Shown here: positions 1-8,779 of the stretch, in pieces
Position numbering within the stretch: the stretch's first letter is position 1
Layout: every line of letters starts with the position of its first letter
Origin: Janibacter sp. HTCC2649
Lineage (GTDB): Bacteria; Actinomycetota; Actinomycetes; Actinomycetales; Dermatophilaceae
Assembly: GCF_000152705.1 (NCBI RefSeq)
Contig: NZ_CH672413.1
Location: 1 to 64,000 of the forward strand
DNA length: 64,000 nucleotides
Direction of reading: 5' to 3'
Made by a program: the position numbers and the translations under genes
The notes under the pieces: model-generated
What the model was told of the DNA's origin: nothing
What the model saw: only the letters and a program-made list of their open reading frames with translations
Database searches by the model: none

Positions 1-598
<598 letters not shown>

Positions 599-727
599 TA
601 CACACTAAAAAAGTTGCGTTCGCGTCCACTGTGCAGTTCCCGAGATACGGTCGGGAAACCCCCAACACACCACAACCCGACGGGTTGATGCGTGTGAACG
701 AGGGAAGTACAACCACATCTCCATAGA

Positions 728-846
728 GTTTCGGCTGTCATAGCGAAGGGGAAACGCCCAGCTCCATTCCGAACCTGGAAGCTAAGCCCTTCAGCGCCGA
801 TGGTACTGCACTGGTGACGGTGTGGGAGAGTAGGACGCAGCCGGAC
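728..846 (+). rRNA. rrf: 5S ribosomal RNA
   Basis: About 119 bases with the hallmark 5S segments: TCATAGCG near the 5' end, GGGGAAACGCCC, CCATTCCGAACCTGGAAGCT and a GGGAGAGTAGGACGC 3' part. The ends (GTTTCGGCTG and CAGCCGGAC) can pair to form helix I, which sets the boundaries to within a few bases. It is the last gene of the rrn operon and is followed by a strong hairpin terminator. Confidence 0.95.
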
Positions 847-856
847 AATCATTCAG

Positions 857-886
857 AAATGGCCCTCACTTTGGTGGGGGCCATTT
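857..886 (+). terminator. rrn operon terminator
   Basis: Inverted repeat with 13-base arms (AAATGGCCCTCAC / GTGGGGGCCATTT, one G-T type mismatch) around a TTTG loop, 11 bases after the end of 5S rRNA. It is a probable intrinsic terminator of the ribosomal RNA operon. There is no long T tract, which is common in high-GC actinobacteria. Confidence 0.8.
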
Positions 887-927
887 CGCATTTGGGGCCA
901 TCTGGACGGCTGCGATACCCTGTGCTC

Positions 928-966
928 ATGGCCAGGCTGCAGCAGCTTCTTCCGCAGCCGCGCTGA
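928..966 (+). CDS. putative leucine-rich leader peptide of leuS
   Basis: A 12-codon ORF reading MARLQQLLPQPR, with one CTG and two consecutive CTT leucine codons; CTT is rare in this GC-rich genome. It lies between the rrn terminator and a T-tailed hairpin (995-1019) that directly precedes leuS. This layout is that of ribosome-mediated transcription attenuation. Under leucyl-tRNA shortage a ribosome would stall on the Leu codons, disfavour the terminator and let leuS be transcribed. The upstream bases do not show a strong Shine-Dalgarno, so initiation is unproven. Function is inferred from arrangement only. Confidence 0.55.
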   Translation: MARLQQLLPQPR

Positions 967-994
967 CGCTCCACTTGGACGTCACCGCGGCGAA

Positions 995-1019
995 CCCCTC
1001 CTGTGTGAGGGGCTTTTTT
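995..1019 (+). terminator. attenuator-type terminator upstream of leuS
   Basis: Perfect six-base arms CCCCTC / GAGGGG with a CTGTGT loop, followed by C and six T residues. It is a textbook intrinsic terminator, and one of the few with a T tract in this window. It lies 32 bases before the leuS start codon, too close to terminate anything but the leuS leader transcript. With the Leu-codon leader ORF at 928-966 it suggests attenuation control. Confidence 0.7.
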
Positions 1020-1050
1020 GTGGGCAGCCACCCGAGCAGGCAGGAATGAC

Positions 1051-3960
1051 ATGAGCGAGACGGCGCACCGTTACACGGCCGAACTGGCCGACCAGATCGA
1101 GTTGGCCTGGCAGGACCGCTGGGAGGCCAGCGGCACCTTCAATGCGCCCAACCCGGACGGTCCCTTCGCGGACCCCACCGAGGTCTCAAAGCGCGAAGGT
1201 GGACACCTGCTCGTCCTCGACATGTTCCCGTACCCCAGTGGAGCCGGCCTGCACGTCGGTCACCCCTTGGGCTACATCGCGACGGACGTGTTCTCTCGCT
1301 ATCACCGCATGCTCGGCAAGAATGTCCTGCACTGCCTGGGTTATGACGCCTTCGGGCTCCCCGCAGAGCAGTACGCGGTGCAGACCGGTCAGCACCCGCG
1401 GGTCACCACTGAGGCGAACATCGTCATCATGGCCCGCCAGCTGCGCCGGCTCGGACTCGGACTGGACCAGCGCCGGTCGATCCAGACGATGGACCCGGAC
1501 TACTACCGCTGGACACAGTGGATCTTCCTGCAGATCTTCAACTCCTGGTACGACCGTGATGCTGAGCGGCCTGAGGGCAGCCTCGGCCGTGCCCGCCCCA
1601 TTGCCGAACTCGTCGCCGAGTTCGAGGCGGGCACCCGTGGGCTGCCCGAGGGACAAGTGTGGGCCGACCTCGAGCCAGCCCAGCGTGAAGCAGTGCTCAG
1701 CGAGTACCGCCTGGCCTACGCCTCCGAAGCCCCCGTCAACTGGTGCCCGGGCCTGGGCACGGTGCTCTCCAACGAGGAAGTCACCAACGACGGCCGCTCC
1801 GAGCGTGGAAACTTCCCCGTCTTCAAGCGCAACCTGCGCCAGTGGATGATGCGCATCACCGACTACTCCGACCGCCTGGCCGATGACCTCGACCGTGTGC
1901 AGTGGCCCGACAAGGTCAAGGCCATGCAGCGGAACTGGATCGGCCGGAGTCACGGCGCCCGCGTCGCCTTCTCTGTCGTGGGCGCTCCTGCCGACAGCCA
2001 GCCGATCGAGGTCTTCACGACCCGACCCGACACCCTGTTCGGCGCGACCTTCATGGTCCTGGCGCCCGAGCACCCGCTCGTCGACACCTTGGTCGCACAG
2101 GGGGAGTGGGCAGCGGGCACCAACCCGGCGTGGACCGGTGGTGAGTCGACTCCGGAAGCTGCGGTCACGGCATACCGGCGTGCGGCTTCTCGCAAGAGCG
2201 AGGTCGAGCGTCAGATCGAAGGCAAGGACAAGACCGGTGTCTTCACCGGTGCCTACGCGGTCAATCCAGCGACCGGCACGGAGCTGCCGATCTTCATTGC
2301 CGACTACGTCCTCATGGGCTACGGCACCGGCGCGATCATGGCCGTGCCCGGTCAGGACGAGCGTGACTGGCACTTCGCCGACGTCTTCGACCTGCCCAGG
2401 ATCCGCACGGTGCAGCCGACCGAGGGCCACCCTGAGGACGAGGCGTTCACTGGTGAGGGGCCGGCGATCAACTCGGCCAACGACACCATCGACCTCAACG
2501 GCCAACCGATCACCGAGGCGAAGGCCGCGATGATCGAGTGGCTCGTTGAGCAGGGTCATGGTGAGTCGACGGTCAGCTACAAGTTGCGTGACTGGCTGTT
2601 CAGCCGTCAGCGCTACTGGGGCGAGCCGTTCCCCATCGTCTTCGACGCCGACGGCACGGCTCATGGTGTGCCCGAGTCGATGCTGCCCGTCGAGCTGCCG
2701 GACGTCCCCGACTACAGCCCGCGCACGTTCGACGCCGAGGACGCGCAGAGCTCCCCGGAGCCGCCGTTGGGACGCGTGGCCGAGTGGGTCAATATCGAGC
2801 TGGACCTCGGCGACGGACGTGGCGTCCAGCCCTACCGTCGCGAGACCAACACGATGCCCAACTGGGCGGGTTCGTGCTGGTACTACCTGCGCTACCTCGA
2901 CCCCGAGAACCGCGAGGAGCTCGTCTCCGCCGCGACCGAGGAGTACTGGATCGGCCCTCGCGACACCGCCGTTGACGGCGCGCCGGCGGGCACCCGCGAC
3001 CCCGGTGGCGTGGACCTCTACATCGGTGGCGTCGAGCACGCCGTCCTGCACCTGCTCTATGCACGCTTCTGGCACAAGGTGCTCTTCGACCTCGGGCACG
3101 TCTCGAGTGAGGAGCCGTTCCGGACCTACTTCGCTCAGGGCTACATCCAGGCTGCGGCGTTCCGTGACGACCGCGGCCAGCCGGTCGAGGCGACCGAGGT
3201 CAAGGAAGTCCAGGGACCTGACGGCGACGTCACCTGGGTCTGGCAGGGCCAGCCGGTGACGCGTGAGTTCGGCAAGATCGGCAAGTCGCTCAAGAACATG
3301 GTGTCCCCGGACGACATGTATGCCGCGTACGGCGCCGACACCCTGCGGCTCTACGAGATGGGTCTGGGCCCGCTCGACCAGAGCAAGCCCTGGGACACGC
3401 GGGCCATCGTCGGATCCCAGCGCTTCCTGCAGCGTCTGTGGCGCAACGTTGTCGACGAGGAGACCGGTGAGGTGCGGGTCAGCGACGCACCGATGGACGA
3501 CGCGACGGCGCGGGTGCTGCACCGGACGATCGACGCGGTGAAGCGTGACTACGACGAGCTCGGCTTCAACACGGCGATCGCGCGGCTCATCGAGCTCAAC
3601 AACGCGTTGACCAAGCTCGACGCCGTCCCGCGCGACGCTGCCGAGCAGATCGTGCTCATGGTCGCGCCACTCGCTCCGCACATCGCGGAGGAGCTGTGGT
3701 CGCGCCTGGGTCACCCGGAGTCGCTGACGCACGAGGACTTCCCCGTGGCGGACCCCGCCAAGCTCGTCGAGGACTCGGTCACCTGCGTCATCCAGATCAA
3801 GGGCAAGGTGCGCGACCGCATCGAGGTCGCGGCCGACATCAGTGAGGACGAGCTGCGCGAGAAGGCGCTCGCCCTGCCCAAGGTCCTCGAGGCGACGGCC
3901 GGGGGAGTTCGCACGGTCATCGTGCGGGCCCCCAAGCTCGTCAACGTCGTCCCCCTCTGA
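1051..3960 (+). CDS. leuS: leucyl-tRNA synthetase
   Basis: Charges tRNA-Leu with leucine in the cytoplasm. The 969-residue class I synthetase shows the HIGH-type signature ([14 protein letters not shown], about residue 63) and the KMSKS equivalent GKIGKSLKN (about residue 745). The long CP1 editing insertion lies between them ([17 protein letters not shown], editing-site region). The C-terminal anticodon-binding and LeuRS-specific domains end in [11 protein letters not shown]. Length is normal for actinobacterial LeuRS. The ATG at 1051 is preferred over an upstream GTG because it follows AGGCAGGAATG-type purine-rich sequence and matches the conserved [11 protein letters not shown]-terminus. 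An attenuator-like leader precedes it and a hairpin at 3980-4023 follows. Confidence 0.97.
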   Translation: MSETAHRYTAELADQIELAWQDRWEASGTFNAPNPDGPFADPTEVSKREGGHLLVLDMFPYPSGAGLHVGHPLGYIATDVFSRYHRMLGKNVLHCLGYDAFGLPAEQYAVQTGQHPRVTTEANIVIMARQLRRLGLGLDQRRSIQTMDPDYYRWTQWIFLQIFNSWYDRDAERPEGSLGRARPIAELVAEFEAGTRGLPEGQVWADLEPAQREAVLSEYRLAYASEAPVNWCPGLGTVLSNEEVTNDGRSERGNFPVFKRNLRQWMMRITDYSDRLADDLDRVQWPDKVKAMQRNWIGRSHGARVAFSVVGAPADSQPIEVFTTRPDTLFGATFMVLAPEHPLVDTLVAQGEWAAGTNPAWTGGESTPEAAVTAYRRAASRKSEVERQIEGKDKTGVFTGAYAVNPATGTELPIFIADYVLMGYGTGAIMAVPGQDERDWHFADVFDLPRIRTVQPTEGHPEDEAFTGEGPAINSANDTIDLNGQPITEAKAAMIEWLVEQGHGESTVSYKLRDWLFSRQRYWGEPFPIVFDADGTAHGVPESMLPVELPDVPDYSPRTFDAEDAQSSPEPPLGRVAEWVNIELDLGDGRGVQPYRRETNTMPNWAGSCWYYLRYLDPENREELVSAATEEYWIGPRDTAVDGAPAGTRDPGGVDLYIGGVEHAVLHLLYARFWHKVLFDLGHVSSEEPFRTYFAQGYIQAAAFRDDRGQPVEATEVKEVQGPDGDVTWVWQGQPVTREFGKIGKSLKNMVSPDDMYAAYGADTLRLYEMGLGPLDQSKPWDTRAIVGSQRFLQRLWRNVVDEETGEVRVSDAPMDDATARVLHRTIDAVKRDYDELGFNTAIARLIELNNALTKLDAVPRDAAEQIVLMVAPLAPHIAEELWSRLGHPESLTHEDFPVADPAKLVEDSVTCVIQIKGKVRDRIEVAADISEDELREKALALPKVLEATAGGVRTVIVRAPKLVNVVPL

Positions 3961-3979
3961 CAGCCACCCTCTTTCGCTT

Positions 3980-4023
3980 GCGTCCGCGCGGATGGTCAGG
4001 GTCTCGACCATCCGCGCGGACGC
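3980..4023. terminator. leuS terminator hairpin
   Basis: Perfect 17-base inverted repeat (arm begins GCGTCCGCGCGGATGG) with a 10-base loop, 19 bases after the leuS stop. It has no T tract. It probably ends the leuS transcript; the following gene begins only 16 bases further on, so the hairpin may also insulate that gene. Confidence 0.7.
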
Positions 4024-4039
4024 AGGGCATCGTTGGGGT

Positions 4040-4510
4040 ATGAGCCCTCAGGTGTGGATCCTCGCGGCGACAGCGCTGGCCGCTGCGGTGTTCGGCGGGG
4101 CGATGTTCTCGTTCTCGACGTTCGTCATGCCAGCCCTGCGGGAGCTCGCGCCGCGCGACGGCATCCTTGCGATGCAGTCGATCAACCGGTGGGCGCCCAA
4201 GAGCCTGCTCCTGCTCCCGATGGGTGTCCTTGCCCTCGGCGGTGTCGTCGTGATCGGCATGGGGCTACTCGAAGGGGGCGACGACCGAGCCCTGAAGATC
4301 GTGGGCGCGCTCCTCGCAATCGCGTCCCTCGTCATCACCGGAGCCGCCAACGTCCCGATCAACAACAAGGTCGACGCGCTCACCGCAGGGTCGGAAGCGG
4401 AAGGCGAGTGGGCGGCATACGCCGCGGTGTGGTGCCGATGGAACCACCTCCGCACCGTGACGAGTCTCGCCTCAGCCGTGCTCCTCGCGGTGGCCGCCGC
4501 GCGGACCTGA
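4040..4510 (+). CDS. DUF1772-like integral membrane protein
   Basis: A 156-residue protein with about four hydrophobic segments (near residues 5-28, 55-78, 85-105 and 135-153). It also has the pattern FSTFVMPAL early, NRWAPKS in the middle and ANVPINNKVD later. This topology and the N-P-x-N-N segment resemble the DUF1772 / anthrone-oxygenase-like family, whose bacterial members have no established role. The start at ATG 4040 gives an N-terminus that runs straight into the first membrane helix. Longer upstream reading would enter the leuS terminator hairpin. Confidence 0.65.
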   Translation: MSPQVWILAATALAAAVFGGAMFSFSTFVMPALRELAPRDGILAMQSINRWAPKSLLLLPMGVLALGGVVVIGMGLLEGGDDRALKIVGALLAIASLVITGAANVPINNKVDALTAGSEAEGEWAAYAAVWCRWNHLRTVTSLASAVLLAVAAART

Positions 4511-4572
4511 CCGTCTCGGGTGGTGGACGGGGGGTCCCCTGCACGTGCGACCGAGCCATAGACTCCACAACC

Positions 4573-4698
4573 AAGGTCACGAGTACCAGTGTTCAGCCCC
4601 GGCTTGCTGGTCGGCAACCCTCCTCCGCGGTGGGGTGCTCCGGGTGACGACCTGGTCGGCTGCAGCAACGCAGTTGGCAAGCGCGGACTCCCGAGCAC
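4573..4698 (+). promoter_or_regulatory. SAM-IV type S-adenosylmethionine riboswitch
   Basis: The segment holds the consensus blocks of the actinobacterial SAM-IV aptamer in order: GGTCACGAG, a CAG, CCCCGGCTTGCTG, CGGCAACCCTCCTCCGCGG, GGGGTGCTCCGGGTGACGACC, then a downstream GC-rich hairpin region that forms the family's pseudoknot. SAM-IV riboswitches shut off sulphur and methionine genes when SAM is high. It lies 36 bases upstream of a class-V aminotransferase gene, which it presumably controls. The 3' boundary is approximate. Confidence 0.85.
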
Positions 4699-4733
4699 CT
4701 TCGAGGGTCCAACGACTCTCCAGGGAGCACCGG

Positions 4734-6185
4734 ATGTCCATCGCCAGCTCGATTCCTCACACCTTCACCCGTGAACGTCGCCAGCCGTGGCTGCGCTCCG
4801 TCCCCGCACCGGCCGGGCCCGCCACCCCGAGCGCGCCCAGCGACGACAACGTCTCGCATGCGGACGGCATACCCACCGACGTTGTGGACACCAAGGTGCC
4901 GGCGGTCGTTGCCGCACCCAAGGTCCCGACGTGTCACGGCACCTTCGTCGAGTACGCGAACCTCGACCACGGCGCCTCGACCCCGGCACTGGCCAGCGTG
5001 GTCGCGGCCGTTGACAAGGCGACCCAGACCTACTCGAGCGTCCACCGCGGCCAGGGGTGGACGAGTCAGGTGTCGAGTCACTACTACGAGGCCGCGCGTG
5101 ACGAGGTCGCCCGCTTCGTCGGGGCGCGTGAGGGCGACGAGGTCGTCTTCACCCGCAACACGACCGACTCGTTCAACCTTCTCGCCCGCTCACTGCCGCG
5201 TCGCACCCAGGTCATCGTCTTCGCCACCGAGCACCACGCGACGCTGCTGCCGTGGGAGGCCCGCAAGACTACTCGCCTCCCCGTGCCGCTGACGCACAAG
5301 GATGCCGAGGCCCTGCTCACCGACGCCCTCAAGCGCGCCACCTCCTCGAGCGTCCTCGTCGTCCTCAGCGGCGCCTCGAACGTGACGGGCGAGTACTGGC
5401 CGATCGAGCGCCTCGCCGCCATCGCCCGCAAGCGCGGCGCCCGCGTCGCCCTCGATGCCGCCCAGCTCGCCGGTCACCGTCGGATCGACCTCGACACGCT
5501 CGGCGTCGACTACGTCGCGTTCAGCGGTCACAAGATCTACGCGCCCTACGGCGCCGGCGTGCTCGTCGGTCGCGCCGACTGGCTCGACGCGGCCCCGCCC
5601 TACCTCGCCGGTGGCGGCGCCACCGCCGTCGTCGGCCCGCTCAGCACGACCTGGCAGACCGGTCCGGCTCGTCACGAGGGCGGCAGCCCCAACGTCCTTG
5701 GTGCCGTCGCGGTTGCCGCCGCCTGTGCCGCCATCCGCGAGAACCGTGGCGCCGTCGAGGCCCACGAGTCCCGCTTGGTGGCGCGCCTCGTCGAGGGGCT
5801 GCGCGCCATCGACGGGGTCGAGACCTTCAGCATCTTCGGAGACGACGCGGACCGCGCTCCGGTCGTGGCGTTCACCGTCGAGGACGTCGAGTCCTCGCTG
5901 GTCTCAGCCGCGCTGTCGGCCGAGTACGGCATCGGCGTGCGCGACGGGAAGTTCTGCGCGCACCTTCTCGTCGACGCCCTGCTCGCCGACGAGAACGCCG
6001 ACGTCACCACCGCGGTGCGTGTGAGCGCCGGGTTGGCCACGACCACCGAGCACGTCGACCGGCTCCTCGCAGCTGTGGCATCGCTCGCCTCGCAGGGGCC
6101 CGGCGTCGAGTACCAGCAGGTCGAGGGCCGCGGTTGGGTTCCCGTCGACGACCAGCGCGAAACTCTCGTCGACCTGCCCTGGTGA
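4734..6185 (+). CDS. class V aminotransferase, cysteine desulfurase-like, under SAM riboswitch control
   Basis: A 483-residue fold-type I PLP enzyme. It shows the class-V features: YANLDHGASTP near residue 80, FTRNTTDSFN, the cofactor-binding ALDAAQLAGH, and the PLP lysine in FSGHKIYAPYG (about residue 268). Family members include cysteine desulfurases and selenocysteine lyases. The SAM-IV riboswitch just upstream points to sulphur amino-acid metabolism, but the exact substrate cannot be read from sequence. The start at ATG 4734 has AGGGAG upstream and lies after the riboswitch; a longer reading frame through the aptamer is not credible. The first 70 residues are Pro/Ala-rich and absent from typical desulfurases. 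The active-site cysteine loop was not clearly identified. Confidence 0.8.
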   Translation: MSIASSIPHTFTRERRQPWLRSVPAPAGPATPSAPSDDNVSHADGIPTDVVDTKVPAVVAAPKVPTCHGTFVEYANLDHGASTPALASVVAAVDKATQTYSSVHRGQGWTSQVSSHYYEAARDEVARFVGAREGDEVVFTRNTTDSFNLLARSLPRRTQVIVFATEHHATLLPWEARKTTRLPVPLTHKDAEALLTDALKRATSSSVLVVLSGASNVTGEYWPIERLAAIARKRGARVALDAAQLAGHRRIDLDTLGVDYVAFSGHKIYAPYGAGVLVGRADWLDAAPPYLAGGGATAVVGPLSTTWQTGPARHEGGSPNVLGAVAVAAACAAIRENRGAVEAHESRLVARLVEGLRAIDGVETFSIFGDDADRAPVVAFTVEDVESSLVSAALSAEYGIGVRDGKFCAHLLVDALLADENADVTTAVRVSAGLATTTEHVDRLLAAVASLASQGPGVEYQQVEGRGWVPVDDQRETLVDLPW

Positions 6186-6277
6186 CCACGCGGCATACCC
6201 TGCGCTTCACCACATCCGTCGGGATCAGTGCGCGGGTGCTGACCACGGCGACGCGGTCTGAGCACTAGCCTCAGACC

Positions 6278-7120
6278 GTGGCCACCGCTCTCGTCACCGA
6301 CTCCACGGCATACCTGTCTGCAGACCTCATCGAGGCGCACGGCATCGGCGTCGTGCCCCTCCACGTCGTCGTCGGCGGGCAGGAACGGCGTGAAGGCGTC
6401 GATGTCGCGGCCGGTGAGGTGGCCGACGCACTGCGCCACTTCCGGCCCGTGTCGACCTCACGCCCGGCGCCGCAGGCCTTCCTGGACCTCTATCGCGAGC
6501 TCGCGGACAAGGGCGCCGACTCGATCGTCTCGGTTCACATCTCCTCCGACCTGTCGAGCACGCTCGGCTCGGCGCAACTCGCTGCGCAGCAGTCGCCGGT
6601 CCCCGTGACCGTCATCGACAGTCGCTCGATGGGCATGGCGATGGGGTATGCCGTCCTTGCCGGTGCCGCTCTCGCCGAACATGGCGTGACGGCCGAGGAA
6701 GTCGCGGACCACGTGCGTGCCCGCTGCAGCAACGCGACCGTCGTGTTCTACGTCGACACTCTCGAGCACCTGCGCCGCGGTGGCCGGATCGGCAAGGCGA
6801 ACGCCCTTGTGGGTTCGGCGCTGGCGATCAAGCCCATCCTTGGCCTGCAGGACGGGGCGATCGTGCCGCTCGAACGGGTGCGCACGTCCTCGCGCGCCAT
6901 CGCCCGACTTGAGGAGCTCGCGGTCGAGGCGGCTGGGTCGCAGCGCGTCGACGTCGCCGTCCACCACCTCGACTCGGCCGAGCGGGCCGAGAAGCTCGCC
7001 GAGCGGCTGCAGTCCCGGATCGAAGGGATCGAGGACTTCCAGCTTCTCGAACTCGGCGCGGTCGTGGGTGCGCACGTGGGGCCGGGCACCCTGGCCATCG
7101 CGATCAGCCCGCGGATCTGA
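6278..7120 (+). CDS. DegV family fatty-acid-binding protein
   Basis: A 280-residue cytoplasmic protein of the DegV/FakB family, which binds fatty acids and, in characterised members, presents them to a fatty-acid kinase. Evidence: the N-terminal ATALVTDSTAYL motif, S-T-S-x-P region (VSTSRPAPQAF), VSVHISSDLSSTLGSA, and IDSRSMGMAMGY, all in the family order. The GTG start is supported by TAGCCT six bases upstream, consistent with a leaderless transcript. The plsY acyltransferase starts 14 bases downstream, so a shared lipid-related transcript is plausible. Confidence 0.88.
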   Translation: MATALVTDSTAYLSADLIEAHGIGVVPLHVVVGGQERREGVDVAAGEVADALRHFRPVSTSRPAPQAFLDLYRELADKGADSIVSVHISSDLSSTLGSAQLAAQQSPVPVTVIDSRSMGMAMGYAVLAGAALAEHGVTAEEVADHVRARCSNATVVFYVDTLEHLRRGGRIGKANALVGSALAIKPILGLQDGAIVPLERVRTSSRAIARLEELAVEAAGSQRVDVAVHHLDSAERAEKLAERLQSRIEGIEDFQLLELGAVVGAHVGPGTLAIAISPRI

Positions 7121-7134
7121 CTCAAGGTCTCGCC

Positions 7135-7746
7135 GTGAACTTCTCGACCACTGGCACGGTTCTCGTGGCATTGGTGGTCGCGACCGTCTGCTACGCGATC
7201 GGTGGCATCAACCCGGCCACGATCATCGGTCGGGCCCGCGGGGTCGACGTGTCACAGGTGGGCTCCGGGAACCCCGGCGCGACGAACATCGGTCGCGCGG
7301 TCGGCAGGAAATGGGGGATTGTCGTCGGGCTCCTCGACGTGCTCAAGGGGTTCGTGCCGACGTTCGTCGTGCTGCGGACGATGGGTACGTGGGTCGCGCT
7401 GGCCGCCGGGGTGGCGTGCGTGCTCGGCCACATCTACAGCCCCTACCTCGGCGGGCGTGGAGGCAAGGGAGTGGCGACGTCACTGGGGGCGATGTTGGCG
7501 CTCGTGCCGTGGGTGGCGCTTGCTGCGTTGGTCGTGTTCGCGGTCTGCCTCCCGTTCGTCAGACGACTCGGCAATGCGTCGGTGATCGCGTGCACGTTCC
7601 TTCTGGGGGCAGGGGTCTGGCTCGTGGTGCGTGCCGACACGACGGTGGACCGGGGCATCGCGGTCTGGCTCGTGGTCGTCTCGCTCATCGTGCTCGCCCG
7701 ACACCACCGCAACATCGCGACCTGGATGGGGCGCCTGAGCGGCTGA
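7135..7746 (+). CDS. plsY: glycerol-3-phosphate acyltransferase PlsY
   Basis: Membrane enzyme that transfers an acyl group from acyl-phosphate to glycerol-3-phosphate, the first step of phospholipid synthesis. The 203-residue protein has five or so hydrophobic helices and the three PlsY motifs: GSGNPGATNIGR (about residue 43), GHIYSPYLGGRGGKGVAT (about residue 97) and the C-terminal RHHRNI segment. GTG 7135 is used as start, giving an N-terminus that enters helix 1. It is 14 bases behind the DegV-like gene and probably co-transcribed. Confidence 0.95.
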   Translation: MNFSTTGTVLVALVVATVCYAIGGINPATIIGRARGVDVSQVGSGNPGATNIGRAVGRKWGIVVGLLDVLKGFVPTFVVLRTMGTWVALAAGVACVLGHIYSPYLGGRGGKGVATSLGAMLALVPWVALAALVVFAVCLPFVRRLGNASVIACTFLLGAGVWLVVRADTTVDRGIAVWLVVVSLIVLARHHRNIATWMGRLSG

Positions 7747-7748
7747 GC

Positions 7749-7786
7749 TTGTCCACAGGGCGCCGTGGGTCGGCTGCTCGTCCACA
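7749..7786 (+). promoter_or_regulatory. two DnaA-box-like sites upstream of comEA
   Basis: TTGTCCACA at 7749-7757 matches the actinobacterial DnaA-box consensus exactly. TCGTCCACA at 7778-7786 differs by one base. Both lie in the 91-base gap between plsY and comEA, 51-80 bases ahead of the comEA start. They could be DnaA-binding sites or chance; function is inferred only. Confidence 0.4.
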
Positions 7787-7837
7787 GATGGGCGTTCTGG
7801 GGTTGGGTGTCGCGTCCGTCGTTCCTAACGTCGGCGT

Positions 7838-8779
7838 ATGCCGTTCCGCCGCGAACCCGACACCGTGTCACCTCGCGCCCTGGCCAGGGTGCGAGAGGGC
7901 GGTGGTCCGGGTGATCGTGGCGGACTGGGTGATCGTGGTGGTCCGGGTGATCGGGTCGATCGCGGGGACGTCGAGGAGCGTGGGCGGCACCGACCCCTCG
8001 AGGTGCCGCGCGGTCCGGTCTTCGAGCTGCCGCTGAGCCTGCGCGGTGCACGGTGGGTGCCGAGTCGGTCCGCCGTGGTCGGGGTGCTGGCCGTCGTGGC
8101 GGTGGTTGCCGTCGTCTTCGGTGTGCGCATCTGGTTGGCGGGCCGCGGGGAGGGCGGAGCCCTCGGACCGCGAGCGGCGGCGGGCGCCGAACCGAGTGGG
8201 GTGAGCCGAGGGACCTCCACACTGTCTCGGGCGTCGCCCAGCGGGTCGCCCACGACTGAGAAGTCCACTGCGGGTCCAAGCCCCGGAGCAGCCACAGGTG
8301 GTCCGGTGGTCGTGCACGTCGTGGGTCAGGTCGTGAAGCCCGGTGTCTACCGGATGGCTGCGGGCGCGCGCGTCGGCGATGCCGTCACCGCTGCGGGTGG
8401 GGCGACTCGCACTGCTGACCTCGGTGCGGTCAACCTCGCCCGGGTCCTCGTCGACGGTGAGCAGATCATCGTTCCGAAGCCGGGCGAGGTCGTGACGCCA
8501 CCCGGAGCGGCGGGGCCGGGCGCGGGTGCTGGGTCTGCCACCGGAAGTGGACGTGCCGGAGGCAGTTCGGGGGCCGGATCGGCCGGCGGCACGGTCTCAC
8601 TGAATTCGGCTGACCTGTCTGCCCTGGACACCCTTCCAGGAGTGGGACCCGTTCTCGCACAGCGGATTCTCGACTGGCGTACCGAGCACGGACGCTTCAC
8701 GAGCGTCGAGGAACTCGGTGAGGTGAGCGGCATCGGCGAGAAGCTCCTGGCTCAATTGACTCCCAAGGTGACGCTGTGA
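7838..8779 (+). CDS. comEA: ComEA-type competence DNA-binding protein
   Basis: DNA-receptor protein of the natural-transformation machinery; it binds incoming DNA at the membrane. The 313-residue product has a cytoplasmic N-terminus with a short Gly-Asp-Arg repeat (GDRGG-type, residues 24-45) and a single membrane helix (about residues 80-103). A Ser/Gly/Pro linker and an SLBB domain (VVVHVVGQVVKPGVYR) follow. After a Gly-rich spacer comes a C-terminal helix-hairpin-helix domain (LNSADLSALDTLPGVGPVLA) that binds DNA. TAACGT lies six bases before the ATG, consistent with a leaderless message. The end overlaps comEC by four bases (GTGA). Confidence 0.93.
   Translation: MPFRREPDTVSPRALARVREGGGPGDRGGLGDRGGPGDRVDRGDVEERGRHRPLEVPRGPVFELPLSLRGARWVPSRSAVVGVLAVVAVVAVVFGVRIWLAGRGEGGALGPRAAAGAEPSGVSRGTSTLSRASPSGSPTTEKSTAGPSPGAATGGPVVVHVVGQVVKPGVYRMAAGARVGDAVTAAGGATRTADLGAVNLARVLVDGEQIIVPKPGEVVTPPGAAGPGAGAGSATGSGRAGGSSGAGSAGGTVSLNSADLSALDTLPGVGPVLAQRILDWRTEHGRFTSVEELGEVSGIGEKLLAQLTPKVTL

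Noticed and set aside
1186-4011. Very long open frame on the - strand opposite leuS (941 codons)
   Set aside because: It is the mirror of leuS codon bias in GC-rich DNA; its translation is low-complexity (Arg/Asp/Val-rich) and has no motif, whereas leuS has all family motifs.
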